Assembly (NCBI RefSeq): GCF_025244925.1
Contig: NZ_CP104275.1
Location: 1,736,001 to 1,800,000 of the forward strand
Length of the DNA: 64,000 nt
Direction: 5' to 3'
Source of the DNA: Arthrobacter zhaoxinii
Lineage (GTDB): Bacteria; Actinomycetota; Actinomycetes; Actinomycetales; Micrococcaceae
Both the position numbers and the translations under genes were made by a program. The notes beneath the pieces were generated by a model that saw only the letters and a program-made list of their open reading frames with translations, was not told the DNA's origin and did no database searches. This document shows, piece after piece, positions 55,532-64,000 of the stretch; the first letter of the stretch is position 1; each line of letters opens with the position of its first letter.

Positions 55532-55783
55532 GTGGAAATTCTGAAGATCGTCCTGCTGGTGCTCCTTGCCATCACGAGCCTGCTGCTGACGCTGCTCATC
55601 CTGCTGCACAAGGGCCGCGGCGGCGGCATGTCCGACATGTTCGGCGGCGGCATGACCAGCAGCCTTGGGTCCTCCGGTGTTGCGGAAAAGAACCTTAACC
55701 GCTTCACGGTGGCACTGGCCATTTCCTGGGGCGTGGTCATCGTGGCTCTGGGACTGCTCCAGCGCTTCGCCGGCGAAGCCTAG
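55532..55783 (+). CDS. secG: preprotein translocase subunit SecG
   Basis: An 83-residue inner-membrane protein of the SecYEG channel. Two TM helices (about 3-25 and 58-77) are joined by the family loop LHKGRGGGMSDMFGGGM near 25-41. GTG start with AAAGG 6 bases upstream. The position after tpiA is typical of actinobacteria. Confidence 0.95.
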   Translation: MEILKIVLLVLLAITSLLLTLLILLHKGRGGGMSDMFGGGMTSSLGSSGVAEKNLNRFTVALAISWGVVIVALGLLQRFAGEA

Positions 55784-55811
55784 GCGGCAAGCAGTACCGG
55801 TAGAAATACCC

Positions 55812-55851
55812 AAAGGAATGGCCCCCGGATATTTCCGGGGGCCATTCCTTT
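55812..55851. terminator. bidirectional terminator between secG and pgl
   Basis: An 18-bp perfect stem (55812-55829 with 55834-55851) whose outer A/T bases give a T run on each strand. It ends both the glycolysis operon and the converging pentose-phosphate operon. Confidence 0.92.
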
Positions 55852-55868
55852 ATATATGTGGACCGGGC

Positions 55869-56696
55869 CTAGTCCTCGTCCTCTTCCGTGTCGGAATCGT
55901 GGGACGCGAAGAGACGCCGGGACAGCTGCGACGCCGCTGCCTGGTCAATCAGCCACCGGGTCTTGGTGCGGCCGCGGGCACCGGCGGCAGGAACCTGGAT
56001 TTCTCCGGCACCGGCCAGGGCCAGGCCGACGGCACCGGCCTTGTCGTTGCCGGCAACGCCCAACCAGACCTCGGAAGCGGTGTTGATGCTTTCCAGTGTC
56101 AGGGAAATCCGTTCCGGCGGGGGCTTCGGGGCGTCCCGGACCGCAACGGTGGTGGCGCCCACGGTGCGCACGCCCGGGGTTTCCGGGAACAGGGACGCAA
56201 TGTGCGCGTCCGGGCCTACGCCGAGGAGCAGGACGTCGAAGCGGGGCAGCCGCGGATCCAGCGGTTCAAACCCGGCCTCGAGCTGCTCGGCGGCGGCCGC
56301 TTCGGCCAGCTGCCGCGCATAGTCAGCTGCGGCGTCTTCCACCGTGTCGGCCTCGTTGGCCGTGGCGACGGCGTGGATCCGGTCAGCGGGAACGCCGAGC
56401 GGGTCCAGCATTGCCTGCCGGGCCTGAAGGGAGTTGAGCTCCGGGTCTCCGGCCGGAAGGAACCGTTCGTCACCCCACCAGAAGTTCACCCGGGTCCAGT
56501 CCACGGCCGTCCGCGCCGGATTGGCGGTCACGGCCTCGAGGGTTGCGATGCCTACCGTACCGCCGGTCAGCACCACTGTTGCTTCCCCGCGGCGGCTCTG
56601 GACATCCACGAGCTTGGTGATCAGCCGTGCGGCTGTGGTTGCTACGAGCGCCTGCGGATCCGGATGGATGCTGACGCCGTTGGGGGAGGGCGTCAT
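55869..56696 (-). CDS. pgl: 6-phosphogluconolactonase
   Basis: Hydrolyses 6-phosphogluconolactone in the oxidative pentose-phosphate pathway. The 275-residue DevB-type protein has VVLTGGTVGIATLEAV near 40-55, VNFWWGDERFLPAGDPELN near 70-88, and LLLGVGPDAHIASLFP near 155-170. The ATG overlaps the opcA stop (ATGA). The C-terminus is acidic. It is the last gene of the operon. Confidence 0.94.
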   Translation of the reverse strand: MTPSPNGVSIHPDPQALVATTAARLITKLVDVQSRRGEATVVLTGGTVGIATLEAVTANPARTAVDWTRVNFWWGDERFLPAGDPELNSLQARQAMLDPLGVPADRIHAVATANEADTVEDAAADYARQLAEAAAAEQLEAGFEPLDPRLPRFDVLLLGVGPDAHIASLFPETPGVRTVGATTVAVRDAPKPPPERISLTLESINTASEVWLGVAGNDKAGAVGLALAGAGEIQVPAAGARGRTKTRWLIDQAAASQLSRRLFASHDSDTEEDED

Positions 56697-57628
56697 GCCT
56701 GTGCCCCTTCCTGGGACAGGCAGGCTGCCAGTCCCTCAGTGAGTACTTCTCCGAAAACCTCGTCCGGATCCAGCCGGCGCATTTCCTCCGCCAGGCAGTC
56801 CCGCAGGGTGCGCCGGGGCAGGGCGATCTGCTGCTCGGGCTGTCCCGGCTGGGTCAGGTGGGCGGTGAGCTGGTCGGGCCGGGCCAGCTCCACGTCTCCG
56901 CCGTCGCAGCTGAACACCACGCGGTAAATACCGGTGCCGGCCTGGCCCTCGATAATCTCCAGGGGTACGTCCAGCGCTTTCTTGAGCCACGCCGCCAGCA
57001 GGAAGGTGCTGGCCGAGTCCGAGGCGCCCTCGACGATGATCGACCGGACCTTCGCGGCTCCGACACCGTCCAGGACTGCGGCCAGCTGAATGCGCCAGTT
57101 GGTCAGCCGGGTCCAGCTGAGATCCGTGTCGCCGGCCGCATAGCTGTCGGCCAGTCCCAGCAGTGCCTTCTTCGGGTCATCCTCTGTGGCAGCGTCCGTG
57201 ATGCGGCGGTGCGCAATGGCGCCCAGCGGTGTCTGCGCCGGATCCTGCGGAACTCCGTGCGGCCACCAGACCACTATGGGCGCGTCCGGCAGCAGCAGGG
57301 CGGACACCAGGGATTCGCTTTCCCCCGCAAGTTCGCCGTACCCGGACAGCACTATCACTTCCGAGGCACCGGCGTCTCCGCCCACCCGGATCTGCGCGTC
57401 GAGACGCGTTTTCTCGTCCGCGCTGCCCTCGGCCAGCACGATAATGCGGCAGGGGTGTTCACGGCTGGCCTCGTTGGCGGCGGCAATGGCCTCCTCGACG
57501 AAGTCCGGCTGTGTATCCACCACCAGGGTCAGCACGCGGCCGAGTGTCACCACTCCGCCCTTTTCACGCATGGCAACAATTTCCTTGGACACCTTGGAGG
57601 TGGTGGTGTCCGGCAGTTCTACTATCAC
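56693..57628 (-). CDS. opcA: glucose-6-phosphate dehydrogenase assembly protein OpcA
   Basis: A 311-residue partner needed for full activity of G6PDH in actinobacteria and cyanobacteria. Family marks are the N-terminal SKEIVAMREKGGVVTLGRVL and the later VWWPHGVPQDPAQTPLGAIA region. GTG start overlaps the zwf stop, and its stop overlaps pgl, so the three are coupled. It has no catalytic site of its own. Confidence 0.94.
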   Translation of the reverse strand: MIVELPDTTTSKVSKEIVAMREKGGVVTLGRVLTLVVDTQPDFVEEAIAAANEASREHPCRIIVLAEGSADEKTRLDAQIRVGGDAGASEVIVLSGYGELAGESESLVSALLLPDAPIVVWWPHGVPQDPAQTPLGAIAHRRITDAATEDDPKKALLGLADSYAAGDTDLSWTRLTNWRIQLAAVLDGVGAAKVRSIIVEGASDSASTFLLAAWLKKALDVPLEIIEGQAGTGIYRVVFSCDGGDVELARPDQLTAHLTQPGQPEQQIALPRRTLRDCLAEEMRRLDPDEVFGEVLTEGLAACLSQEGAQA

Positions 57629-59169
57629 GGCCTTCTCCAGGTCCTTCCGTCTTGGGCGAGCAGCTCGTTGGCGGAGTCCGGCCCCCAGCTTCCGGGGGCG
57701 TAAGGCTCAGGCTGGGAATCCAGGGACGCCCAGTATTCTTCGAACGGATCCACGATCTTCCAGGACAGTTCGACTTCCTCATGCCGCGGGAAGAGCGGAG
57801 GCTCACCCAGCAGCACATCCAGGATCAGGCGTTCATAGGCCTCGGGGCTGGACTCGGTAAAGGAGTGCCCGTAGCCGAAGTCCATGGAAACGTCGCGGAC
57901 TTCCATCTGGGTGCCCGGCACCTTGGAGCCGAAGCGGATGGTGGCGCCTTCGTCCGGCTGCACACGGATGACGACGGCGTTCTGGCCGAAGTCGTCGCCG
58001 TTGTGTTCGCGGAACAGCAGGTTGGGGGAGCGCTTGAAGACCACCGCAATTTCCGTGACGCGGCGTCCCAGCCGTTTGCCGGCCCGGAGATAGAACGGAA
58101 CCCCGGCCCAGCGGCGGGTATTGATGTCCAGCCGGACTGCGGCGAAGGTTTCCGTCTTGGAGTCCGGGTTGAACCCTTCCTCCTCGAGGAAACCGGTGAC
58201 CTTCTCGCCGCCCTGCCAGCCGCCGGTGTACTGCCCGCGCGCGGAGCTGCGGGAAAGGTCCTCCGGCAGCCGGACCGCGGCCAGCACCTTCTCCTTTTCG
58301 GCGCGGAGGTGCTCCGCGTTGAAGGAAATGGGCTCCTCCATCGCGGTCAGCGCGAGGAGCTGGAGCAGGTGGTTCTGGATGACGTCGCGGGCCGCGCCCA
58401 CGCCGTCGTAATACCCTGCGCGGCCGCCGATGCCGATGTCTTCGGCCATGGTGATCTGTACGTGGTCCACGTAGTTGGCGTTCCAGATCGGTTCGAACAA
58501 CTGGTTCGCGAAGCGCAGGGCCAGGATGTTCTGGACCGTTTCCTTGCCCAGGTAGTGGTCGATCCGGAACACCGAGTCGGCGGGGAAGACGGACTCCACC
58601 ACGTTGTTCAGTTCCCGGGCCGAGGCCAGGTCATGGCCGAACGGCTTTTCGATCACCACCCGCCGCCACTTGCCCTCGGAGGTCTTGGCGAGTCCGTGCT
58701 CGGAGAGCTGCTGGCAGACCTGTTCAAAGGATTTGGGCGGCACCGAGAGATAGAACGCGTGGTTGCCCCGGGTTCCGCGGCGTTCGTCCAGGTCCTCGAG
58801 GGTCGCCTTGAGGTTCCCGAAGGCTTCGTCGCTGTCGAAACCGCCCTCTACAAACCGAATGCCTTCGGCCAGCTGCTTCCACACGCCTTCGTCGAAGTCG
58901 GTCCGGGCATGGGCCTGGACCGACTCCTTCACCTGCGCGGCGAACTCCTCGTCGCTCCACGGGCGGCGGCCGAAGCCCACCAGCGAAAAGCTCGGGGGGA
59001 GCAGGCCGCGGTTGGCCAGGTCGTAGACGGCGGGAATGAGCTTCTTCCGTGCGAGGTCTCCGGTGACGCCGAAGATCACCAGGGAGGACGGACCGGCGAT
59101 CCGGCTCAGCCGGAGGTCGCGCGGATCCCGGAGGGGGTTGCCCGTCCCTGTCTTCTCCTCGGCGCGCAT
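57625..59169 (-). CDS. zwf: glucose-6-phosphate 1-dehydrogenase
   Basis: First oxidative step of the pentose-phosphate pathway, reducing NADP+. The 514 residues contain the nucleotide motif VIFGVTGDLARKKL near 32-45, the active-site RIDHYLGKETVQN near 192-204 with the catalytic His region, and EKPFGHDLASA near 166-176. The start ATG directly follows the pgi stop with no gap. Confidence 0.97.
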   Translation of the reverse strand: MRAEEKTGTGNPLRDPRDLRLSRIAGPSSLVIFGVTGDLARKKLIPAVYDLANRGLLPPSFSLVGFGRRPWSDEEFAAQVKESVQAHARTDFDEGVWKQLAEGIRFVEGGFDSDEAFGNLKATLEDLDERRGTRGNHAFYLSVPPKSFEQVCQQLSEHGLAKTSEGKWRRVVIEKPFGHDLASARELNNVVESVFPADSVFRIDHYLGKETVQNILALRFANQLFEPIWNANYVDHVQITMAEDIGIGGRAGYYDGVGAARDVIQNHLLQLLALTAMEEPISFNAEHLRAEKEKVLAAVRLPEDLSRSSARGQYTGGWQGGEKVTGFLEEEGFNPDSKTETFAAVRLDINTRRWAGVPFYLRAGKRLGRRVTEIAVVFKRSPNLLFREHNGDDFGQNAVVIRVQPDEGATIRFGSKVPGTQMEVRDVSMDFGYGHSFTESSPEAYERLILDVLLGEPPLFPRHEEVELSWKIVDPFEEYWASLDSQPEPYAPGSWGPDSANELLAQDGRTWRRP

Positions 59170-60798
59170 TTAGTTGCTGCTTTCTTCTGCTGCCAGGGCG
59201 CGCACGACGTTTTCGATTTCGCGGATCCCTTCGTCGCGGTTCAGCAGGTGCAGGCGCAGGACCGGGCGGCCCTGGTCCGCAAGGACCTGAGCGTCGCCGG
59301 CTGCCTGCGCACTGATGAGCTCACCGAAGGTGAAGGGCCGGTCCGGAATGGAAACGTCTTCGGCGGGCCTGCCGGTGATCTGCAGGTAAACGCCCTGCGC
59401 CGGCCCGCCCTTGTGGAACTGGCCGGTGGAGTGCAGGAACCGCGGACCCCAGCCGAAAGTCACGGGACGGCCGGTGGCTGCTGCCAGCTCCGGGCGGATG
59501 CCTGCGAGCTCTGCCTGCCGGGCACGGTCGAGGTAGGCCTGGACGCTGAGGTAGCCGTCCGTGCCGAGGTGGCGGAGCAGGGCGGCCAGCGCGCCCCGGA
59601 GGGTATGTGCGGTGCCGAGCAGGTCGGCCGGGCCGCGCACCTCGACGGACCCGTCCACGAAGGACGGCTCCGTGGCTTCGGGGGTGGCGTCCAGCAGTCC
59701 GCGTGCTGCCTTCTTCGCAGCCTCGACGTCGGGCTGGTCGAACGGGTTGATGTTCAGCAGGCGTCCCGCCACCGCGGTGGCGAACTCCCAGAGCATCATG
59801 GAGCCGCCCAGGCTGCCGGAGACCACTACCTGGTCCCCTTCGGGGAGGGCCTCCGAGTCAACGGGGACAATCCGGACGGTGAGCACGTCGCCGGCTCCGG
59901 AAACCATCTCCGGTGCGCCGGGCTCGACGGCGACGGGCAGCAGGCCGGTGCCGAGCTTGCCGGTGGACTCGGCAATCAGCTGTTCGGCCCAGTCCGGGAA
60001 GCCGGCCAGGCCGGAGCCTTCGTCCACAATAACGATCTTGTTGCGCAGCGGGTCGGTTCCGCCGAGTGCCGCTCCGAGTTCCAAACCGATGTTGTCCGGT
60101 GCGTCGTCCCGCAGGATTTCCGCCGTCATCTCGGCGTCGTCCAGCAGGGTCTCAATGTCCGCTCCGGCCAGGCCCGAGGGCACCAGGCCGAACGCGGTCA
60201 GGGCGGAGTAGCGCCCGCCGACGTTGGGATCGGCGTTGAACACGGCGCGGTACCCGGCCTCGCGGGCCGCCGCGTCCAGCGGCGACCCCGGGTCGGTGAC
60301 AACCACAATGCGTGACTTGGCGTCGATACCGGCGTCGGTGAAGGCCTGTTCGAAGACCCGGCGCTGCGAATCGGTTTCCACCGTGGAGCCCGACTTGGAG
60401 CTCACCACAATGACGGTTTCCGCCAGGCGGTCGCCCAGGGCTGCGGCGACGACGTCGGGGTCGGTGGAATCCAGCACGGTCAGGTCCACACCCGCGGAGC
60501 GGGTAATGACCTCGGGCGCCAGGGAAGAGCCGCCCATGCCGGCCAGGACCACGCGGGTCACCGACTCGGCAGCGAGCTCTTCCCGAAGCGCCGCGATCTG
60601 TCCCACGAGCGGCCGGGAGCTTTCTCCGGGATTGAGCCAGCCCAGGCGAATGGACGCCTCGGCTTCGGCATCGGGACCCCACAGGGTGGGATCCTGCGCC
60701 ACGAGGCGGGAGGCAACTTCATCTCCCACGAGTTCGGGCACCTTGGCGTCGACGGCGGCACTTGCCGCCCCGGCTGCTTCAAAGGACAGTGTGGTCAT
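59170..60798 (-). CDS. pgi: glucose-6-phosphate isomerase
   Basis: Interconverts glucose-6-phosphate and fructose-6-phosphate. The 542 residues carry the phosphate-binding GMGGSSLAPEV near 87-97, VVVSSKSGSTVET near 129-141, and the C-terminal GWGPRFLHSTGQFHKGGPAQ (about 449-468). Placement between tal and zwf puts the entry of both glycolysis and the pentose-phosphate pathway in one transcript. It is 6 bases from tal, with AGGAAAAC before the ATG. Confidence 0.95.
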   Translation of the reverse strand: MTTLSFEAAGAASAAVDAKVPELVGDEVASRLVAQDPTLWGPDAEAEASIRLGWLNPGESSRPLVGQIAALREELAAESVTRVVLAGMGGSSLAPEVITRSAGVDLTVLDSTDPDVVAAALGDRLAETVIVVSSKSGSTVETDSQRRVFEQAFTDAGIDAKSRIVVVTDPGSPLDAAAREAGYRAVFNADPNVGGRYSALTAFGLVPSGLAGADIETLLDDAEMTAEILRDDAPDNIGLELGAALGGTDPLRNKIVIVDEGSGLAGFPDWAEQLIAESTGKLGTGLLPVAVEPGAPEMVSGAGDVLTVRIVPVDSEALPEGDQVVVSGSLGGSMMLWEFATAVAGRLLNINPFDQPDVEAAKKAARGLLDATPEATEPSFVDGSVEVRGPADLLGTAHTLRGALAALLRHLGTDGYLSVQAYLDRARQAELAGIRPELAAATGRPVTFGWGPRFLHSTGQFHKGGPAQGVYLQITGRPAEDVSIPDRPFTFGELISAQAAGDAQVLADQGRPVLRLHLLNRDEGIREIENVVRALAAEESSN

Positions 60799-60804
60799 GT
60801 TTTC

Positions 60805-61920
60805 CTATGCCTCTTTCGCGGTATCCAGTGCGTTCTGAACGGTCTGCAGGAGTTCGCCCCAGCTGACCACGAACTTATCGAGGCCTTCGGTCTCCAGCTG
60901 CTCCACAACGTCGTTGTAGGAGATGCCCAGGCCGTCGAGCTGGTCCAGCACGCCGTTGGATTCGGTGTAGGTGCCGGTGATCGTGTCGCCGGTGACCTCG
61001 CCGTGGTCCGCTGTGGCTTCCAGCGTCTTTTCCGGCATGGTGTTCACCGTGTTCGGAGCCACGAGACCCGTGACGTACAGGGTGTCCGGCAGGGCAGGAT
61101 CCTTCACGCCGGTGGAGGCCCACAGCGGACGCTGGGCGTTGGCGCCGGCTGCTGCCAGCACCTGCCAGCGCTCGGAGGCGAACTGCTCTTCGAAGACCTG
61201 GTACGCCAGCCGGGCGTTGGCCAGTCCGGCCTTGCCCTTCAGGCCCTTGGCCTCGTCGGAACCGACGGCGTCGAGGCGCTTGTCGATCTCGGCGTCGACA
61301 CGGGAGACGAAGAAGGACGCGACGGAGTGGATGGTGGACAGATCGTGCCCGTTCTCCTTCGCCTGCTCAATGCCGAGCATGTACGCGTTGATGACCTCGC
61401 GGTAGCGCTCGAGCGAGAAAATCAGGGTCACGTTCACGCTGATGCCCGCGGCCAGCGTGGCGGTGATGGCCGGCAGGCCTTCCTGGGTGGCGGGGATCTT
61501 GATCAGGACGTTGGCGCGGCCAACCTTGTCGAAGAGTTCCTTCGCCTCATTGATGGTGCCCTGGGTGTCACGCGACAGGCGCGGATCCACCTCGATGGAC
61601 ACACGGCCGTCAACCCCGTTGGTTGCTTCGTAGACCGGCGCGAAGACATCGCAGGCCTGGATGACGTCGTCGGTGGTGATCTCGAAGACCGACTTGTTGA
61701 CGTCGGCGCCGGAACGCGAGAGCTGCTGCACCTGGGCGGCGTAGGACTCGCCGTTGGCCAGGGCCGAGGCGAAGATGCTCGGGTTCGTGGTCACGCCGAC
61801 CACGTTCCACTCATCGATGAGCTTCTTCAGGGAACCGGAGACAATCCGTTCGCGGGAAAGGTCGTCCAGCCAGATGGAGACGCCGGCGTCGGAAAGCCGG
61901 GCCGTGGGAGTGGAAGTCAT
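60805..61920 (-). CDS. tal: transaldolase
   Basis: Transfers a dihydroxyacetone unit between sugar phosphates in the non-oxidative pentose-phosphate pathway. The 371 residues show [15 protein letters not shown] near 41-55, [13 protein letters not shown] near 104-116 and the Schiff-base Lys in [12 protein letters not shown] near 137-148. The length fits the longer actinobacterial type. AAGGAG precedes the ATG, and the gene follows tkt by 26 bases. Confidence 0.96.
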   Translation of the reverse strand: MTSTPTARLSDAGVSIWLDDLSRERIVSGSLKKLIDEWNVVGVTTNPSIFASALANGESYAAQVQQLSRSGADVNKSVFEITTDDVIQACDVFAPVYEATNGVDGRVSIEVDPRLSRDTQGTINEAKELFDKVGRANVLIKIPATQEGLPAITATLAAGISVNVTLIFSLERYREVINAYMLGIEQAKENGHDLSTIHSVASFFVSRVDAEIDKRLDAVGSDEAKGLKGKAGLANARLAYQVFEEQFASERWQVLAAAGANAQRPLWASTGVKDPALPDTLYVTGLVAPNTVNTMPEKTLEATADHGEVTGDTITGTYTESNGVLDQLDGLGISYNDVVEQLETEGLDKFVVSWGELLQTVQNALDTAKEA

Positions 61921-61946
61921 TGTTGATGCTCCTTTATTAAGGGGAA

Positions 61947-64000
61947 TTACTGCTGGTCGCCGGTCTCGGTGGACTGTGCTCCGGAGGACGCGCCGGTGGT
62001 GCCGGCGGGCGCGGATCCGCCGCCGCCGACTGCAGCGAGGGAATCCCGGGCTGCCTGGGCCACGGCGTCGGCGGTGATGCCGAATTCGCGGAACAGCGTC
62101 TTGTAGTCCGCGGACGCGCCGAAGTGCTCCAGCGAGACGCTGCGGCCGGCGTCGCCGACAATTTCGCGCCAGCCGAGCGCAATGCCGGCTTCGACGGAAA
62201 CCCGGGCGCGGATGTCCTTCGGCAGGACGGACTCGCGGTATTCCTTGTCCTGCTTGTTGAACCACTCGATGCTCGGCATCGACACCACGCGGGCGGCTAC
62301 GCCCTCGGCGGCGAGTGCTTCGCGGGCCTCAACAGCCAGCTGGACCTCGGAACCGGTGCCGACCAGGATGACGTCGGGCGTGACGACGCTGCCGTCACGG
62401 ACGGCTTCGGCCAGCACATAGCCGCCGCGGGCAGCACCGTCGGCGGAGCCGAATTCGGTGGCCGTGGCAGCACCTTCGCCGCGTGCGTAGGTGGGGATGT
62501 TCTGGCGGGTCAGCACAATGCCGGCCGGGTTTTCGGTGTTCTCCAGGATGGTCCGCCAGGCGACGGCCACCTCGTTCGCGTCGCCGGGGCGGACGACGTC
62601 GAGTCCCGGGATCGCGCGCAGGGAGGCGAGCTGCTCCACCGGCTGGTGGGTGGGTCCGTCTTCGCCGAGGCCGATCGAATCGTGGGTCCAGACGTAGATG
62701 GCCGGCACGCCCATCAGGGCACCGAGGCGGATGGCCGGACGCTGGTAGTCGCTGAAGATCAGGAACGTACCGGAGAAGGCGCGGGTGTTGCTGTGCATGG
62801 TGATGCCGTTGACGATCGACGCCGCTGCGTGTTCGCGGATGCCGAAGTGCAGCACGCGGCCGTACGGGTTGCCGGACCAGGCGTTGGTCTGCTTCCCGGC
62901 GGGAATGAAGGAGGGCGAGCCCTCAATCGTGGTGTTGTTGGACTCGGCAAGGTCGGCGGAGCCGCCCCACAGTTCCGGCAGGGCCGGGCCGATCGCGGAG
63001 AGGACCTTGCCGGAGGCGGCACGGGTGGACATGTCCTTGCCGGCTTCGAAGACGGGCAGCGACGCTTCCCAGCCCTCGGGCAGCTCGCCCTTTTCGAGGC
63101 GGGCCAGCAGGGCGGAGCCTTCGGCGTTGGCCTCTTCCCAGGCCTTGAAGCCTTCGCTCCACTGTTTGTGGGCCTCGGCGCCGCGGGTCACTGCCTGGCG
63201 GGCGTGCTCGAGGACCTCGGGGTCGACGTCGAAGGTCTTGGCCGGGTCGAAGCCCAGCGTTTCCTTCAGTGCCGCTACTTCGTCGGTGCCCAGGGCGGAG
63301 CCGTGGATCTTGCCGGTGTTCTGCTTGTTCGGTGCAGGCCAGCCGATGATGGTGCGCAGGGAAATGATGGAGGGGCGGTTCGTTTCGGCCTTGGCTGCCA
63401 TCAGTGCGTTGTACAGCTCGTTGACGTCTTCGACGTATTCGCCCGTCTTGGTCCAGTCCACCCGCTGGGTGTGCCAGCCGTAGGCTTCGTAGCGCTTGAG
63501 TACGTCTTCGGTGAAGGCAATGTCGGTGTCGTCTTCGATGGAGATGTGGTTCTCGTCGTAGACGACTACAAGGTTGCCCAGTTCCTGGTGACCGGCCAGC
63601 GAGGAGGCCTCGGCGGTGACGCCTTCCTGCAGGTCGCCGTCGGACGCGATGACCCAGATGGTGTGGTCGAACGGGCTGGTGCCCTCGGCGGCGTCGGCGT
63701 CCAGCAGGCCGCGCAGGCGGCGCTGGGCGAAGGCGAAGCCAACGGAGGAGGCGAGGCCCTGGCCGAGCGGGCCGGTGGTGATTTCGACGCCGTCGGTGTG
63801 GCGGTACTCCGGGTGGCCCGGGGTCTTGGAGCCCCAGGTGCGCAGGGACTGAAGGTCTTCGAGCTCCAGGCCGTAGCCGGAGAGGAAGAGCTCAATGTAG
63901 AGGGTCAGGGAGGTGTGCCCGGGGGAGAGGACGAAGCGGTCGCGTCCGATCCAGTGCGGATCGGACGGGTCGTGGCGCATGACCTTCTGGAACAGAAGGT
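61947..64000 (-). CDS. tkt: transketolase (partial, cut by right edge)
   Basis: Thiamine-diphosphate enzyme moving two-carbon units between sugar phosphates. The coding frame continues to the window end ([11 protein letters not shown]), so the true start lies outside; the N-terminal few dozen residues are missing. Seen are the catalytic region [33 protein letters not shown], the ThDP/metal loop [19 protein letters not shown], and the pyrimidine-domain [20 protein letters not shown]. The C-terminus is Gly/Ser-rich. It heads the tkt-tal-pgi-zwf-opcA-pgl operon. Confidence 0.97.
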   Translation of the reverse strand, partial: LLFQKVMRHDPSDPHWIGRDRFVLSPGHTSLTLYIELFLSGYGLELEDLQSLRTWGSKTPGHPEYRHTDGVEITTGPLGQGLASSVGFAFAQRRLRGLLDADAAEGTSPFDHTIWVIASDGDLQEGVTAEASSLAGHQELGNLVVVYDENHISIEDDTDIAFTEDVLKRYEAYGWHTQRVDWTKTGEYVEDVNELYNALMAAKAETNRPSIISLRTIIGWPAPNKQNTGKIHGSALGTDEVAALKETLGFDPAKTFDVDPEVLEHARQAVTRGAEAHKQWSEGFKAWEEANAEGSALLARLEKGELPEGWEASLPVFEAGKDMSTRAASGKVLSAIGPALPELWGGSADLAESNNTTIEGSPSFIPAGKQTNAWSGNPYGRVLHFGIREHAAASIVNGITMHSNTRAFSGTFLIFSDYQRPAIRLGALMGVPAIYVWTHDSIGLGEDGPTHQPVEQLASLRAIPGLDVVRPGDANEVAVAWRTILENTENPAGIVLTRQNIPTYARGEGAATATEFGSADGAARGGYVLAEAVRDGSVVTPDVILVGTGSEVQLAVEAREALAAEGVAARVVSMPSIEWFNKQDKEYRESVLPKDIRARVSVEAGIALGWREIVGDAGRSVSLEHFGASADYKTLFREFGITADAVAQAARDSLAAVGGGGSAPAGTTGASSGAQSTETGDQQ

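Overview
The window is a 64 kb piece of a high-GC Gram-positive chromosome. The gene content and order (rapZ-yvcK-whiA, gap-pgk-tpiA-secG, tkt-tal-pgi-zwf-opcA-pgl, OpcA, WhiA, an Eis-type acetyltransferase, a DUF3516 helicase) point to an actinobacterium of the Micrococcaceae, most like Arthrobacter. This is inferred from gene families and order, not from a database match. There are 52 protein genes, two of them cut by the window edges (a glutamate decarboxylase on the left, transketolase on the right). I saw no tRNA, rRNA, CRISPR array, transposase or prophage gene.

Layout. 1-7.6 kb: glutamate decarboxylase, small heat-shock protein, an MFS transporter with an unusual C-terminal extension, Pit phosphate transporter with a small membrane partner, Old Yellow Enzyme, a RibD-type reductase and a PaaI-type thioesterase. 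7.6-15.8 kb: polA, an Eis-family acetyltransferase, rpsA and a divergent NAD-dependent DNA ligase. 15.8-21.9 kb: a minus-strand beta-glucoside or cello-oligosaccharide operon (binding protein, two permeases, GH1 glucosidase, LacI regulator) with two 21-bp operators that are exact reverse complements and bracket a clear promoter. 21.9-43 kb: mostly housekeeping and repair genes, including an RNA methyltransferase, YigZ, coaE, uvrB, an NDMA-type alcohol dehydrogenase, S33 peptidase, GNAT, DUF3516 helicase, a heterodimeric ABC exporter with a GntR regulator, uvrA, HAD and plsC. 43.2-46.2 kb: a lower-GC two-gene block coding for a TerD-DUF4041-GIY-YIG nuclease and a DUF4236-TPR-coiled-coil-DUF2510 partner. 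46.3-64 kb: uvrC-rapZ-yvcK-whiA, sodA, the lower-glycolysis operon with secG, and converging on it the pentose-phosphate operon.

The most interesting item is the two-gene block at 43166-46203. DUF4041 joined to a GIY-YIG domain is the core of the SNIPE anti-phage nuclease family, which is normally membrane anchored. Here the N-terminus is a TerD stress domain instead, and a translationally coupled TPR/DUF2510 protein follows. I propose it as a candidate, so far uncharacterised, defence system. A second theme is leaderless expression: at least 14 genes have a TANNNT -10 box ending 6 or 7 bases before the start codon, and in two cases the upstream gene's TAG stop forms the first three bases of that box.
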